Assembly (NCBI GenBank): GCA_963715575.1
Contig: OY970250.1
Span: 1,550,001 to 1,614,000, forward strand
DNA: 64,000 nt
Reading direction: 5' to 3'
Source of the DNA: AC-32 sp963715575
Lineage (GTDB): Bacteria; Actinomycetota; Thermoleophilia; Gaiellales; Gaiellaceae
Part shown: one piece after another, positions 26,212-34,682 of the stretch
How positions within the stretch are numbered: the stretch's first letter is position 1
Layout of the letters: every line of letters starts with the position of its first letter
Program-made: the position numbers and the translations under genes
Notes under the pieces: generated by a model
What the model saw: the letters and a program-made list of their open reading frames with translations, nothing else
The model's database searches: none
Told to the model about the DNA's origin: nothing

Positions 26212-26931
26212 TTGACCGTCACCGACATCGCGCACCCGCCTCTCTACGAGCTGCGCGGCGCGACCAAGGCCTACGGCCAGGGCGCCGCCGAGGTGAAGGC
26301 GCTGCGGGACTTGAGCCTGACGATCGAGAGCGGCGAGTTCGTCGCCGTCGTCGGACCGAGCGGCTCGGGCAAGACGACGCTGCTCCAGCTGCTGGGCGCG
26401 CTCGACCGGCCGAGCTCCGGCCAGGTGCTGTTCGAAGGGCGCGACCTCGCCACCCTCAAGGACCCGGAGCTGACGGCGCTGCGGCTGGCGACGATCGGCT
26501 TCGTCTTCCAGCAGTTCAACCTGATTCCGACGGTCTCGGCCGCCGTGAACGTCGAGCTCGCGCTGGTGCCGAGGCACCTCTCGGCGGAGCAGCGGCGGGA
26601 GCGGGTCGACGAGCTGCTTGCAGCGGTCGGCCTCGCCAACCGGCGCGAACATCTCCCGCGGGCGCTGTCGGGCGGCGAGCAGCAGCGCGTCGCCATCGCC
26701 CGGGCGCTCGCCAATGAGCCGCGCGTGTTGCTCGCCGACGAGCCGACGGGAAATCTCGGCGCCACGACCGGAGAGGAGATCGTCGGCCTGCTCAGTTCCT
26801 TGTGTGGCGAGCGCGGCCAGACGGTCGTCCTGATCACCCACAACCCGGAGATCTCGGCGGTAGCCCACCGGACGATCCGCCTTCACGATGGCGCGCTCGT
26901 GCCGCCCGAGGCGCAGGCGGTCAAGGGCTAG
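26212..26931 (+). CDS. ABC transporter ATP-binding subunit (LolD/MacB type)
   Basis: 239 residues. Walker A GPSGSGKTT, Q-loop QQFNLIPT, signature LSGGEQQR, Walker B VLLADEP followed by TGNLG, and H-loop ITHN. It pairs with the permease 10 bases upstream as a lipoprotein/antimicrobial-type exporter. TTG at 26212 has an ideal AAGGAGG site. Intact, in contrast to its permease. Confidence 0.93.
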   Translation: MTVTDIAHPPLYELRGATKAYGQGAAEVKALRDLSLTIESGEFVAVVGPSGSGKTTLLQLLGALDRPSSGQVLFEGRDLATLKDPELTALRLATIGFVFQQFNLIPTVSAAVNVELALVPRHLSAEQRRERVDELLAAVGLANRREHLPRALSGGEQQRVAIARALANEPRVLLADEPTGNLGATTGEEIVGLLSSLCGERGQTVVLITHNPEISAVAHRTIRLHDGALVPPEAQAVKG

Positions 26932-27305
26932 CTCTCCTCGGTGCTCCAGCGCGCAACGTCGCGGATCGAGACGATCCCGACTGCGCGGCCGTCCTCGACG
27001 ATCGGGACGTGGCGAAAGCCGTTGTCGAGCATGATCTTGGCGGCCTCTGCCGGCGCCGCGTCCGGCCCGAGCGTCAGCGGGTCGGCAGTCATCCACTCGC
27101 GGACGCGCGCCTCGCTGGAGTGGACGCGGCCCGCGACCGCGCGGGTCAGGTCGCGCTCGGTGACGATCCCGATCAGGGTGCCGTAGTCGGAGACGACGGC
27201 CGAGCTGACACCGCGCTCGACCATCTGCTGCGCGGTCTCGCCGATCGTGTCGGACGGGTCGACCGAGAGAACGTCGCTGGTCATCAGGTCTCGGACGGTG
27301 CTCAC
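26928..27305 (-). CDS. Tandem CBS-domain protein
   Basis: 125 residues, two CBS domains (VRDLMTSDVLSVDPSDTIGE and VREWMTADPLTLGPDA), a Bateman module that binds adenosyl ligands. No effector domain, so it acts in trans or as a sensor. GTG at 27305 overlaps the upstream reductase stop (GTGA). It is the last gene of the MarR-controlled operon and convergent with the ABC ATPase gene (4-base overlap). Confidence 0.9.
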   Translation of the reverse strand: MSTVRDLMTSDVLSVDPSDTIGETAQQMVERGVSSAVVSDYGTLIGIVTERDLTRAVAGRVHSSEARVREWMTADPLTLGPDAAPAEAAKIMLDNGFRHVPIVEDGRAVGIVSIRDVARWSTEES

Positions 27306-27856
27306 GCCGCGAGCGTAACACCGCCTGCGACGTGAACGAGGGCGTCGAGCAGCTCGGTGAGCTCGGCGCGGATGCCCTCGTCGACCAGGTCGCCCCGCTC
27401 GTCGAAGTGCAGGTAGGCCTCGGGCACGAGCACTTGCGGCTGGTCGAGCACGACGGCCCGCGGGAACTCGAGCGCCTGACGCAGCTGCTGTTGCGCGAGC
27501 GCCGTTCCGTTCCGCCCGGTCGAGGCGCCCATCAGCGCCACATGCTTGCCGGTGAGCGGCGAGCCGAGCGGAGGGCGCGAGGCCCAGTCGACCGCGTTCT
27601 TCAGCCCGCCGGGCACGCCGCGGTTGTATTCGGGCGTGGCGATCAGGAGCGCGTCCGTGTCGCGGATCGCGTCCTTCAGTGCCACGACGGGCTCGGGATC
27701 GCCGGCAACCTCGACGTCGCCGTCGTAGAACGGCAGGCCGCGGATGTCGAACTCGACGAGTTCGACGCCTTCCGGCAGGAGCTCGTGAGCCGCGCGCAGG
27801 AGCCCACGGTTGTACGAGCCCCTGCGCAGGCTGCCGGCGATTCCCAGGATCCTCAC
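27302..27856 (-). CDS. NAD(P)H-dependent FMN reductase (ChrR/SsuE-like)
   Basis: 184 residues, flavodoxin-like fold: ILGIAGSLRRGSYNRGLLRAA (phosphate-binding loop for FMN), PEYNRGVPGGLKNAVDWASRP (the family signature) and LMGASTGRNGTALAQQQLRQAL. Probably a quinone, azo or chromate reductase in oxidative defence. GTG start. 5 bases after the YceI gene. Confidence 0.9.
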   Translation of the reverse strand: MRILGIAGSLRRGSYNRGLLRAAHELLPEGVELVEFDIRGLPFYDGDVEVAGDPEPVVALKDAIRDTDALLIATPEYNRGVPGGLKNAVDWASRPPLGSPLTGKHVALMGASTGRNGTALAQQQLRQALEFPRAVVLDQPQVLVPEAYLHFDERGDLVDEGIRAELTELLDALVHVAGGVTLAA

Positions 27857-27861
27857 GGTGC

Positions 27862-28368
27862 TCAGACCTCCTTGACGGCCGAGACGGCCGCCGTGATCTC
27901 GACCGTCGTGGTGCCCCAGTCGAGGGCGCCGCGCACGTCCACGAGCACGCGCTCGTCGCCCGCCTTGCCCTGGCCCTGGCCGCGGATGCGGCCCTCGAGC
28001 TCGACCTCGAAGGGCGTGTCCTTGACGATCAGGTTGCCGCGGGCCGTGAAGCGCTCGGCGTCGAGCGGCTCGACGGCGGTCGTCTCGAAGCGGATCTCCG
28101 GATGCCGCGCGGCATCCAGGAAGTCCGCCGAGATCAGGTGCGCGTCGCGCTGCTCGTTGTCGGTGCGCAGGCTGTCGACGCGGATCGTGCCCGCGAGCGA
28201 CGGCTGCCCACCGCCCGTGATGCGGCCCTCGAACTGCGTGAAGCGCCCGATCACCGAGCTGAAAAGGTCGCTCGTCTCGGTGACCTGAAAGCCGATCGTC
28301 GTGTGGACGGGGTCGACAGCCCAGGTTCCGGCGGGGATCACTTCGGGGATGATGGTGGTGCTGGTCAT
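27862..28368 (-). CDS. YceI family lipid-binding protein
   Basis: 168 residues, lipocalin-like YceI domain: TWAVDPVHTTIGFQV start, FTQFEGRITGG, RDAHLISADFLDAARHPEIRF and the VKDTPFEVELEG strand. YceI proteins bind polyprenoid chains. There is no signal peptide, so it is cytoplasmic. ATG at 28368 has AAAGGAG. First gene of a YceI-FMN reductase-CBS operon facing a MarR gene. Confidence 0.92.
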   Translation of the reverse strand: MTSTTIIPEVIPAGTWAVDPVHTTIGFQVTETSDLFSSVIGRFTQFEGRITGGGQPSLAGTIRVDSLRTDNEQRDAHLISADFLDAARHPEIRFETTAVEPLDAERFTARGNLIVKDTPFEVELEGRIRGQGQGKAGDERVLVDVRGALDWGTTTVEITAAVSAVKEV

Positions 28369-28400
28369 GTGACTCGCTCCTTTGCGCGTCGTTGGTATAC

Positions 28401-28442
28401 TTGAGCTGTCAACAATATTAGCAAAGAAAGTTGAGCCGTCAA
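28401..28442. promoter_or_regulatory. Paired MarR operators over the yceI promoter
   Basis: Two palindromes, TTGAGCTGTCAA (28401-28412) and TTGAGCCGTCAA (28431-28442), 30 bp apart. On the minus strand, -35 TTGACG (28442-28437) and -10 TAATAT (28420-28415) with a 16-base spacer lie across them, so binding would block the yceI promoter and also the marR start region. Confidence 0.7.
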
Positions 28443-28445
28443 GTT

Positions 28446-28922
28446 TTGAGCACTCAATCATCTACGCGCACAACTCCCGAGATCCAGGCCTGGGTCGCGC
28501 TGCTGCGCGCTCACGCCACGAGCATCCGGCGCTTCAACGCCGAGCTCGTCTCCGAGCACGGGCTCACGCTCAACGACTACGAGGTGCTGCTCCATCTCTC
28601 GCACGCCGAGAGTGGCCGGCTGCGCAGGGTCGACCTCGCCGAGCTCGTGCTGCTGACCCCGTCCGGGATCACGCGCCTGCTGGAGGGGCTCGAGCGGTGC
28701 GGCTACGTCGAGCGCGCCTCCTGCGAGTCGGACGCCCGCGTCACGTACGCGCAGCTGACCGAGGCCGGCGACGCGAAGCTGCGCGAGGCGGCCGAGACTC
28801 ACGTCGCCGGGATCCGCGGCTTCTTCCGCGAGCGCTTCTCGAACGAGGAGCTGCAGGCCCTCGGCGGGCTGCTCGAGCGGCTTCCGCTCGACCCGGCCGA
28901 GGACGTCTCGTGCACGCCCTGA
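28446..28922 (+). CDS. MarR family transcriptional regulator
   Basis: About 158 residues, winged helix: LTLNDYEVLLHLSHAESGRLRRVDLAELVLLTPSGITRLLEGLERCGYVERA and the wing SDARVTYAQLTEAGD. Likely represses the divergent yceI operon and itself through the paired TTGA-N4-TCAA sites. TTG at 28446 is chosen because the alternative TTG 28431 lies in an operator; neither has a clear ribosome site, so this may be a leaderless or weakly translated gene. Confidence 0.88.
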   Translation: MSTQSSTRTTPEIQAWVALLRAHATSIRRFNAELVSEHGLTLNDYEVLLHLSHAESGRLRRVDLAELVLLTPSGITRLLEGLERCGYVERASCESDARVTYAQLTEAGDAKLREAAETHVAGIRGFFRERFSNEELQALGGLLERLPLDPAEDVSCTP

Positions 28923-28964
28923 GAAAAAATCTCGCAAAGAGCGGGCACGAGTTTTTTCAGGCCC

Positions 28965-28993
28965 TTGTACGGACCTGTCCGCGTCGCTAGGTT
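28965..28993 (+). promoter_or_regulatory. Sigma-70-type promoter of the sigma factor gene
   Basis: -35 TTGTAC (28965-28970), 17-base spacer, -10 TAGGTT (28988-28993). This gives a 5' leader of about 160 bases with a small hairpin ACGGCC/GGCCGT at 29131-29148. A CTCG/CGAG hairpin with TTTTTT (28931-28957) just upstream may end the marR transcript. Confidence 0.5.
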
Positions 28994-29156
28994 GCCGCTT
29001 GCGCCGAGCACGGAGCGCGAGTAGGACGAAGCTTCACCGGAGGGCGGTACGCGGAAGCGGAAGGTCAGCCGGGCGAAGTGGACAAAAGCGAAACCGGCTC
29101 GGCGAATTTTTTTGGTCCCGCACGGAATACGACGGCCCGGAAGGCCGTTGTAGTGG

Positions 29157-30239
29157 TTGGTGGCGAACGCCCTCGCGCTCGCCCGACAGCCACGAAGCAA
29201 AGGATGTGAGGAAGAACTGAGCACCACGCTTGAACTTGCTGTCCCTGCGTTCCTCGAAGAGGCCGAGGAGCACGAGTCGATCGACGAGGCCGCCCTGGAG
29301 GCGTTCGCGCTCGAGCACGATCTCGACGAGGAGGATCTCGTCGAGCTGCGCGCCGAGCTAGAGGCCCGGGAGGTCGAGATCGTCCAGCCGCCGGCGGACG
29401 AGCCGGTCGCCCCTGCGCACGCGCAGACGGCCGTGCCGACCGACGCGCTCTCGCTCTTCATGCACCGGGCCGGCCGCTACCCGCTGCTGACCGCGGCGGA
29501 GGAGGTCGCGCTCGCCAAGCGTGTCGAGCGGGGCGACGCCGAGGCCAAGGAGCGCATGATCAACTCGAACCTGCGCCTGGTGATTTCGATCGCCAAGCGC
29601 TACCAGCGGAAGGACCTGCCGCTGCTGGATCTAGTCCAGGAGGGCGTGATCGGGCTGAACCGTGCCGTCGAGAAGTTCGACTGGCGGAAGGGGTTCAAGT
29701 TCTCGACCTACGCCACCTGGTGGATCCGCCAGGCCTGCCAGCGGGCGATCTCGAACCAGTCCGCGACGATCCGCATCCCGACGCACGTCAACGAGCGGCG
29801 CGTGAAGCTCGGGCGCGCGGAGAGCCGGCTGGAGGCCAGGCTCGGCCGCAAGCCGACCCGCGAAGAGCTGGCCGAGGAGGCCGAGCTCGAGCTCGTCCAC
29901 GTCGAGGAGGCGCTGGACGCGGTGCAGGCGAACGTCTCGCTGAACCGGCCCGTCGGCTCCGAGGAAGACGGCGAGCTGGGCGACCTGTTCGGCGACGAGG
30001 CCGCGGCCAGCCCCGAGGACGAGGCGGTCGACTCGGTCCGGCGCCGCGAGGTGCGGAACGCGATCGCGGCCCTGCCCGAGCGGGAGCGCCGAATCATCGA
30101 GCTGCGCTTCGGCATCGGCGGCGACCCCCAGGCGCTGGAGGCGATCGGCAAGGAGCTGGGCATCACGCGCGAGCGCGTGCGCCAGCTCGAGGCGACCGCC
30201 CTGGCCAAGCTGCAGGACGAGCTCGCCGCAGCCGCCTGA
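29157..30239 (+). CDS. RNA polymerase sigma factor, SigA/RpoD type
   Basis: 360 residues. Acidic N-terminus (region 1.1-like, EEAEEHESIDEAAL), region 1.2 LSLFMHRAGRYPLLTAAEEVALAKRVE, region 2 LRLVISIAKRYQRKDLPLLDLVQEGVIGL with the -10 recognition and melting segment FSTYATWWIRQA, region 3 IRIPTHVNERR, and region 4 LPERERRIIELRFG with HTH LGITRERVRQLEATAL. Probably the primary or a close group-2 sigma. The start is uncertain: TTG 29157 or GTG 29160. No anti-sigma gene adjoins. Confidence 0.93.
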   Translation: MVANALALARQPRSKGCEEELSTTLELAVPAFLEEAEEHESIDEAALEAFALEHDLDEEDLVELRAELEAREVEIVQPPADEPVAPAHAQTAVPTDALSLFMHRAGRYPLLTAAEEVALAKRVERGDAEAKERMINSNLRLVISIAKRYQRKDLPLLDLVQEGVIGLNRAVEKFDWRKGFKFSTYATWWIRQACQRAISNQSATIRIPTHVNERRVKLGRAESRLEARLGRKPTREELAEEAELELVHVEEALDAVQANVSLNRPVGSEEDGELGDLFGDEAAASPEDEAVDSVRRREVRNAIAALPERERRIIELRFGIGGDPQALEAIGKELGITRERVRQLEATALAKLQDELAAAA

Positions 30240-30253
30240 CGCCTGACGAATCC

Positions 30254-30288
30254 GACGGCGGTCGCGGTCCCTGGCCGCGCCCGCCGTC
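30254..30288 (+). terminator. Hairpin terminator of the sigma factor gene
   Basis: GACGGCGG / CCGCCGTC outer stem with an inner CGCGG/CCGCG stem, 14 bases past the sigma factor stop, followed by a short T-containing tail. Confidence 0.6.
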
Positions 30289-30355
30289 TGCTTCCAGGCC
30301 GTGCGCCTGACCCCCGGCATTGAGCTCGCGCGGAGAGCGTGAGACGCTTTGCTCG

Positions 30356-31639
30356 GTGAACATCGAGCAAGTGGCCGAGCGGAAGGGTCTACGGGATTCG
30401 GTGAAGGCGGCAAGCGTGGAGACGCGCGTCGCCTTGGTCGCGTTCGGCTTGATCGGCTTCCATCTCGTCGACGACAGCTTCCTGCAGCCCGAGCCCGGGA
30501 CGGCGGTCGCCGACCACCTCGTCTCCGGGCTCGTCCCGACGGCGGTGGTCGCGGGCGCGGCGGTCGCCTACCTGCGGCTGCGGCCCGGCCTGAGTGCCGC
30601 TCTGGCTGTAGTACTCGGCATCTTCGGGATCGTCACAGGCGCCGTGGAAGCCGCGTTCTACGGCCCCAAGGAGGGCCTTTCGGGCGACGACTACAGCGGT
30701 GTGCTCGCCGCCGCCGCCGGGCTCTACCTCGTGATCCTCGGCGTGGTCGGAAGCTGGCGTGCGCGGAAGGGCGACCACCCGCTGGCCTGGCGCTACGGCC
30801 GCCGTCTCCTCCTCGGCGTCGCGTGGGTCGTCGGCGCGTACTTCGTGCTGTTCCCGCTCTCGCTCTCGTATGGGTTCACCCACGTCGCTCGGGTGACAAC
30901 GCCACACGGCGACCTCGGAGCGCCGTACATGGCCGTTTCGTTCCAGGCCGACGATGGCCTCAGGCTCGATGGCTGGTTCGTCCGCTCCAGGAACGGTGCG
31001 GTCGTGATCGTCTATCCCGGCAAGAAGGGGACGCAGAACCACGCCCGGATGCTCGTCCGCCACGGTTACGGCGTGCTGGTGTTCGACCGGCGTGGCGAGG
31101 GGACGAGCGAGGGGGACCCGAATGCGCTCGGCTGGGGGTTCGACGACGACCTCAAAGGCGCGCTCGCGTATGTGCGCTCACGCGGGGTCGACCCGGACCG
31201 CATCGGCGGGCTCGGGCTCTCGGTGGGGGGCGAGGCGCTCCTGCAGACCGCGGCCGAGACCAGTGCGGTCACGGCGGTGGTCTCCGAGGGTGCCGGGGCG
31301 CGCTCGGTGCGTGAGGACACCGTTCACAGATCCGGGAGCAAGCTGCCCGAGATCTGGTTCTCAGGAGTGATGACCGCGGGAACCGCGCTGTTTTCGAACC
31401 GCCTCCCGCCGCCGAACCTGAAGAGCCTTTCCGGCCGCATCACCCAGCCGGTCTTCTTCATCTACGCGAAGAAGGGAGCGGGCGGCGAGGACAACAACCC
31501 TGAGTACTACGCCGCGGCTCGAGGGCCGAAGCAGATCTGGAAGATCGACACCTCCCACACGCACGGCCTCAGCGCGCGCCCCGCGCAGTACGAGCGGCGG
31601 GTCGTCGGCTTCTTCGACCGGACGCTCAGCGGCGACTGA
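30356..31639 (+). CDS. Membrane-anchored alpha/beta hydrolase
   Basis: About 427 residues. Five or so membrane helices (residues 18-175) are fused to an alpha/beta hydrolase domain that faces outward or inward (not decidable). Nucleophile elbow GLSVGG, preceded by the VFDRRGEGTSEGD oxyanion strand; late Asp/Glu region GGEDNNPEYY and His in SHTHGLSA. Substrate unknown. GTG 30356 is preferred; TTG 30320 adds 12 residues. Convergent with the helicase gene. Confidence 0.82.
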   Translation: MNIEQVAERKGLRDSVKAASVETRVALVAFGLIGFHLVDDSFLQPEPGTAVADHLVSGLVPTAVVAGAAVAYLRLRPGLSAALAVVLGIFGIVTGAVEAAFYGPKEGLSGDDYSGVLAAAAGLYLVILGVVGSWRARKGDHPLAWRYGRRLLLGVAWVVGAYFVLFPLSLSYGFTHVARVTTPHGDLGAPYMAVSFQADDGLRLDGWFVRSRNGAVVIVYPGKKGTQNHARMLVRHGYGVLVFDRRGEGTSEGDPNALGWGFDDDLKGALAYVRSRGVDPDRIGGLGLSVGGEALLQTAAETSAVTAVVSEGAGARSVREDTVHRSGSKLPEIWFSGVMTAGTALFSNRLPPPNLKSLSGRITQPVFFIYAKKGAGGEDNNPEYYAAARGPKQIWKIDTSHTHGLSARPAQYERRVVGFFDRTLSGD

Positions 31640-31645
31640 GCGCCG

Positions 31646-32815
31646 CTACCACTTCGACCGGCGTCCGCGGCGGCTCGTGTAAACGAGCTTCGCGGGCGCC
31701 GATCGCATGCCGGCGTCCTCGAACTGCTCCTGGTGGCCTAGACGCCGCGCGACGCGGCTCGTGTCGGCCTGCTGCTCGGGCAGGACGAAGGTGATCGCCG
31801 TGCCGCTGCGGCCGGCGCGGCCGGTGCGGCCCGTGCGGTGGACGTAGCCCTTGTCCTCGTCCGGCGGGTCGAAGTTGATCACGTGCGTGACGTCGTCGAG
31901 GTCGAGCCCGCGCGCGGCCACGTCGGTGGCGACGAGCGTGGCGACCTTGCCGCTCTCGAAGCGGGCGAGTGCCCGCTCACGGGCGTTCTGCGACATGTCG
32001 CCGTGCATCGCGACCGCGGCCACGCCCTGCTTCTTCAGCTTCTGCACGAGCCGGTCGGCGCCGCGCTTCGTGCGGACGAAGACGAGCGTCGAGCCGCCGG
32101 TGCGGATGTGCTCGACCAGCGTCTCGACCTTCGAGTCGGCGGTGACCGAGATGAACCGGTGCTCGATCTCGCCCGGCTGGCGCAGTGCCGAGAGCTCGCC
32201 CTCGATGCGCGTCGCGCCGCTCGTGTACTTGCGGGCGAGCTCGCCGACCTCGCCGTCGAGCGTGGCCGAGAAGAACATCGTCTGCCGGTTCCGCGGCAGG
32301 CGCCGCACGAGCTTGTCGACCTGGGGCTTGAAGCCCATGTCGAGCATGCGGTCGGCTTCGTCGAGCACGAACGTCCGCACCTGCGAAAGGTTCACGAGGC
32401 GGCGGTTGGCCAGGTCCTCGAGCCGGCCGGGCGTCGCGACGAGGATGTCCGCGTCCTTGATCCGGTTGGCCTGGGACTTCAGTGGCACGCCGCCGTATGC
32501 CGGCGCGACGGTCAGCCCGCGCGCCTTGGCGAGGGGCTGGAAGTCCTCCGTCACCTGCGAGGCGAGCTCGCGAGTCGGCACGAGCACGAGCGCGGACGGG
32601 CGCGCGTCGCCGTGGTCCGTGCGCTCGACGATCGGCAGCACGAAGGCCAGCGTCTTGCCCGACCCCGTGGGCGAGCGGACGAGCACGTCGACGCCCTGGA
32701 GTGCGTCCGGCAGCGTGCGCGCCTGGATCGGAAAGGGATGTTCGATGGACTGAGCTACGAGCGCGTTGGCGACGGGCGCGGACACGCCGAGCTCGCGGAA
32801 AGACTGGTCTGACAT
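31646..32815 (-). CDS. DEAD-box RNA helicase
   Basis: 389 residues, minimal RhlE/DeaD-like helicase: Q motif FRELGVSAPV and HPFPIQ, motif I SPTGSGKT, Ia PTRELASQV, Ib TPGRL, II DEAD, III SAT, V ATDVAARGLD, VI HRTGRTGRAGR. A short basic tail (SRRGRRSKW) may bind RNA. Probably ribosome assembly or cold adaptation. The 136 bases upstream are shared with the greA promoter. Confidence 0.95.
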   Translation of the reverse strand: MSDQSFRELGVSAPVANALVAQSIEHPFPIQARTLPDALQGVDVLVRSPTGSGKTLAFVLPIVERTDHGDARPSALVLVPTRELASQVTEDFQPLAKARGLTVAPAYGGVPLKSQANRIKDADILVATPGRLEDLANRRLVNLSQVRTFVLDEADRMLDMGFKPQVDKLVRRLPRNRQTMFFSATLDGEVGELARKYTSGATRIEGELSALRQPGEIEHRFISVTADSKVETLVEHIRTGGSTLVFVRTKRGADRLVQKLKKQGVAAVAMHGDMSQNARERALARFESGKVATLVATDVAARGLDLDDVTHVINFDPPDEDKGYVHRTGRTGRAGRSGTAITFVLPEQQADTSRVARRLGHQEQFEDAGMRSAPAKLVYTSRRGRRSKW

Positions 32816-32951
32816 CTGGTTCGACTCCTTTTCGGGTTCGAGACTTGCCTACCTCGAAACGCCCGAAGGAGGACCGAGAAGCTCATCTCACCGGGCGGCG
32901 CCGTTGCCAACCCGTGCTCACACCGTAGCAGGACGCCTGTACCCTGGCGCG

Positions 32952-33407
32952 ATGGCGACCGAGAAGGCCGAGCACCTGACCGAAGCCCAGAAGGAGCAGC
33001 TCGAGGCCGAGCTGGCCGAGCTGGAGGGCCCGCGGCGAGCCGCGATGGTCGAGGCGATCAAGACGGCGCGCGGCTTTGGCGACCTCTCCGAGAACTTCGA
33101 GTATCACGCCGCCAAGAACGAGCAGGGCCTGCTCGAGCGGCGGATCCGGGTGCTGCGCGACCGCCTTTCGCGCGCCGTGCTCGTCGACGAGGACGCGGCC
33201 GCCGACGGCACCGTCGGCGTCGGCTCGAAGGTCGAGCTGGAGGACGAGCAGGGCGGTCGCCTGGAGGTCGAGATCTCGAGTGTCGGCGGCGTCTCGCCGG
33301 ACTCGCCCGTCGGCCGCGCGCTCCTGGGCGCCCAGGCCGGGGACGAGGTCCAGATCGAGGCGCCGAGCGGCGCCTGGCGCGCCCGCGTGATCTCCGTCGG
33401 CCGCTGA
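32952..33407 (+). CDS. greA: Transcription elongation factor GreA
   Basis: 151 residues. N-terminal coiled coil with the catalytic acidic tip GDLSENFEYHAAKNEQ, C-terminal FKBP-like domain (GSKVELEDE, SPVGRALLGAQAGDEV). Rescues backtracked RNA polymerase. ATG 32952. Followed at once by a hairpin terminator. Confidence 0.95.
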   Translation: MATEKAEHLTEAQKEQLEAELAELEGPRRAAMVEAIKTARGFGDLSENFEYHAAKNEQGLLERRIRVLRDRLSRAVLVDEDAAADGTVGVGSKVELEDEQGGRLEVEISSVGGVSPDSPVGRALLGAQAGDEVQIEAPSGAWRARVISVGR

Positions 33408-33433
33408 AGCGCCGCCCGGAGCGGACGGCGCTT
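33407..33433 (+). terminator. Hairpin terminator of greA
   Basis: AAGCGCCG-C-CCG / CGG-A-CGGCGCTT stem starting at the stop codon, then TTCGTCG. Confidence 0.7.
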
Positions 33434-33449
33434 CGTCGCGAATTTCAGC

Positions 33450-33866
33450 TCAGGTGCGCAGCTTGTGCCCGGCGTACACCGCCAGGGCGTAGATGATCAC
33501 GATGTCGACCGCGAACATCGTCAGCGACCACAACGGGAACGCGGGAGCGGCCATCAGCTGCCCGATCGCGTTCAGGCTCGCCGTCGCGATGCCGAACCAC
33601 CGTGCCAGCTCGCTGCCGCCGAACAGCGAGAACGCCGCCAGCAGCTGGAGGGCGCCCAGGATCAGCAGGATCCAGGCCCAGGTGCGCAGGTCGCCGAAGA
33701 CGTAGGTCGCGTCGGCCGTGAAGAACTTCGACTTCGACAGCCCGACGATCCCGTCGATGATGTTGAACGTTCCGGCCAGGCCGAGCAGGGTCGCGGCGAA
33801 GGTCAGCCAGCCGCTGCCGGCGACGTCGTAGCCGTCCATGCCGGCTCGCGGCGCGTCGTTGGCCAT
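33450..33866 (-). CDS. Four-helix membrane protein, DUF7144-like
   Basis: 138 residues with four hydrophobic helices: GWLTFAATLLGLAGTFNIIDGI, WAWILLILGALQLLAAFSLF, ATASLNAIGQLMAAPAF and FAVDIVIIYALAVYAG, which matches a small actinobacterial membrane family of unknown function (DUF7144). A CATC-N10-GATG dyad ends 55 bases before its start, inside the end of the upstream NfeD gene. Confidence 0.75.
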   Translation of the reverse strand: MANDAPRAGMDGYDVAGSGWLTFAATLLGLAGTFNIIDGIVGLSKSKFFTADATYVFGDLRTWAWILLILGALQLLAAFSLFGGSELARWFGIATASLNAIGQLMAAPAFPLWSLTMFAVDIVIIYALAVYAGHKLRT

Positions 33867-33917
33867 CCGTTGCTCCTTTCGCTCGTGTGCGGCCAGGGAA
33901 GCCGAGGCCGCGCGGCG

Positions 33918-34268
33918 CTACATCGTCCCGATGGGATGAACCTCGGCGGCAGGCGCGGGCTCGACGATCAGGGTCAGGCCGTCGATCGCCCGCACGACCG
34001 TTTCCTCGCCGACGTCGGCACCGGCCGCGCAGGTCGCCTCCCAGAGCTCGCCGTTGAGCCGCACCTGACCGGTCGGGCGGCAGGCCGTCACGACCTCGGC
34101 GTGCTCGCCGATCATCGCCTCGGCTCCGGTCTGCGGTCGCCAGCGCTTCGCCAGGCGGCGGCCCCAGATCACCTCCAGGACCTCGACCGACGCGCCGCCG
34201 ATGACGACGAGCACGTTCCACGGATACGGCACGAAGAACGCCAGCAGGATCGAGATCAGCAGCGCCAT
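33918..34268 (-). CDS. NfeD-like membrane protein with OB-fold domain
   Basis: 116 residues. Short N-terminal membrane helix (LLISILLAFFVPYPWNVLVVIGG) then the soluble NfeD OB domain: MIGEHAEVVTACRPTGQVRLNGELWEATC. NfeD proteins associate with SPFH/flotillin-like proteins in membrane quality control; none is adjacent here. First gene of a two-gene unit with the DUF7144-like gene. Confidence 0.82.
   Translation of the reverse strand: MALLISILLAFFVPYPWNVLVVIGGASVEVLEVIWGRRLAKRWRPQTGAEAMIGEHAEVVTACRPTGQVRLNGELWEATCAAGADVGEETVVRAIDGLTLIVEPAPAAEVHPIGTM
33921..33940 (-). promoter_or_regulatory. CATC-N10-GATG dyad ahead of the DUF7144-like gene
   Basis: On the minus strand TTCATCCC-ATC-GGGACGATG, overlapping the last codons of NfeD and ending 55 bases before the 33866 start. 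Confidence 0.6.
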
Positions 34269-34303
34269 CTCACCCGAGCCTAGACCCGAGGCTGCTCGGC
34301 GCG

Positions 34304-34325
34304 TTCATCCTGATGGGACGATGCC
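34304..34325 (+). promoter_or_regulatory. CATC-N10-GATG dyad ahead of the SHOCT operon
   Basis: TTCATCC-TGAT-GGGACGATGCC, 60 bases before the 34386 start, in the divergent gap with NfeD. Confidence 0.65.
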
Positions 34326-34385
34326 GCCGGATGCCGCCGGCCGGACGATCCTCGTGCAGGTTCGCGAGCGAAAGGACGGTTAGCG

Positions 34386-34682
34386 ATGAGGATGCGAAGA
34401 CGCCGCCCCCTGATGCGGGCGGCCATGGTCGGCGGGGTGGCCTACCACGCCGGCAAGCGGTCCCAGGAGGGCCGGGACGCCGATGCCGACCGCGACGCGC
34501 GGCTGGAGGAGCTGGAGTACCAGCAGCAGCAGGCTCAGCAGCCCCAGGGCGGCGGCGGTGGCGGCGGGATGAGCGACAACACGATCGAGCAGCTCGGCAA
34601 GCTCGGGCAGCTGCACGAGCAGGGCGTGCTGACCGACGCCGAGTTCGAGGTGCAGAAGCAGAAGCTTCTGCAAGGCGTATGA
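34386..34682 (+). CDS. SHOCT-domain small protein
   Basis: 98 residues. Basic N-terminus (MRMRRRRPLMRAAMVGGVAYHAG), a Gln/Gly-rich linker, and a C-terminal SHOCT motif (LGKLGQLHEQGVLTDAEFE), a short oligomerisation element. Function unknown. First of three genes joined by ATGA overlaps. Confidence 0.82.
   Translation: MRMRRRRPLMRAAMVGGVAYHAGKRSQEGRDADADRDARLEELEYQQQQAQQPQGGGGGGGMSDNTIEQLGKLGQLHEQGVLTDAEFEVQKQKLLQGV

Noticed and set aside
30356..30430. tRNA-like GTGGCCGAGCGGAAGG segment at the hydrolase start
   Set aside because: No acceptor stem, anticodon arm or T loop; it is ordinary coding sequence.
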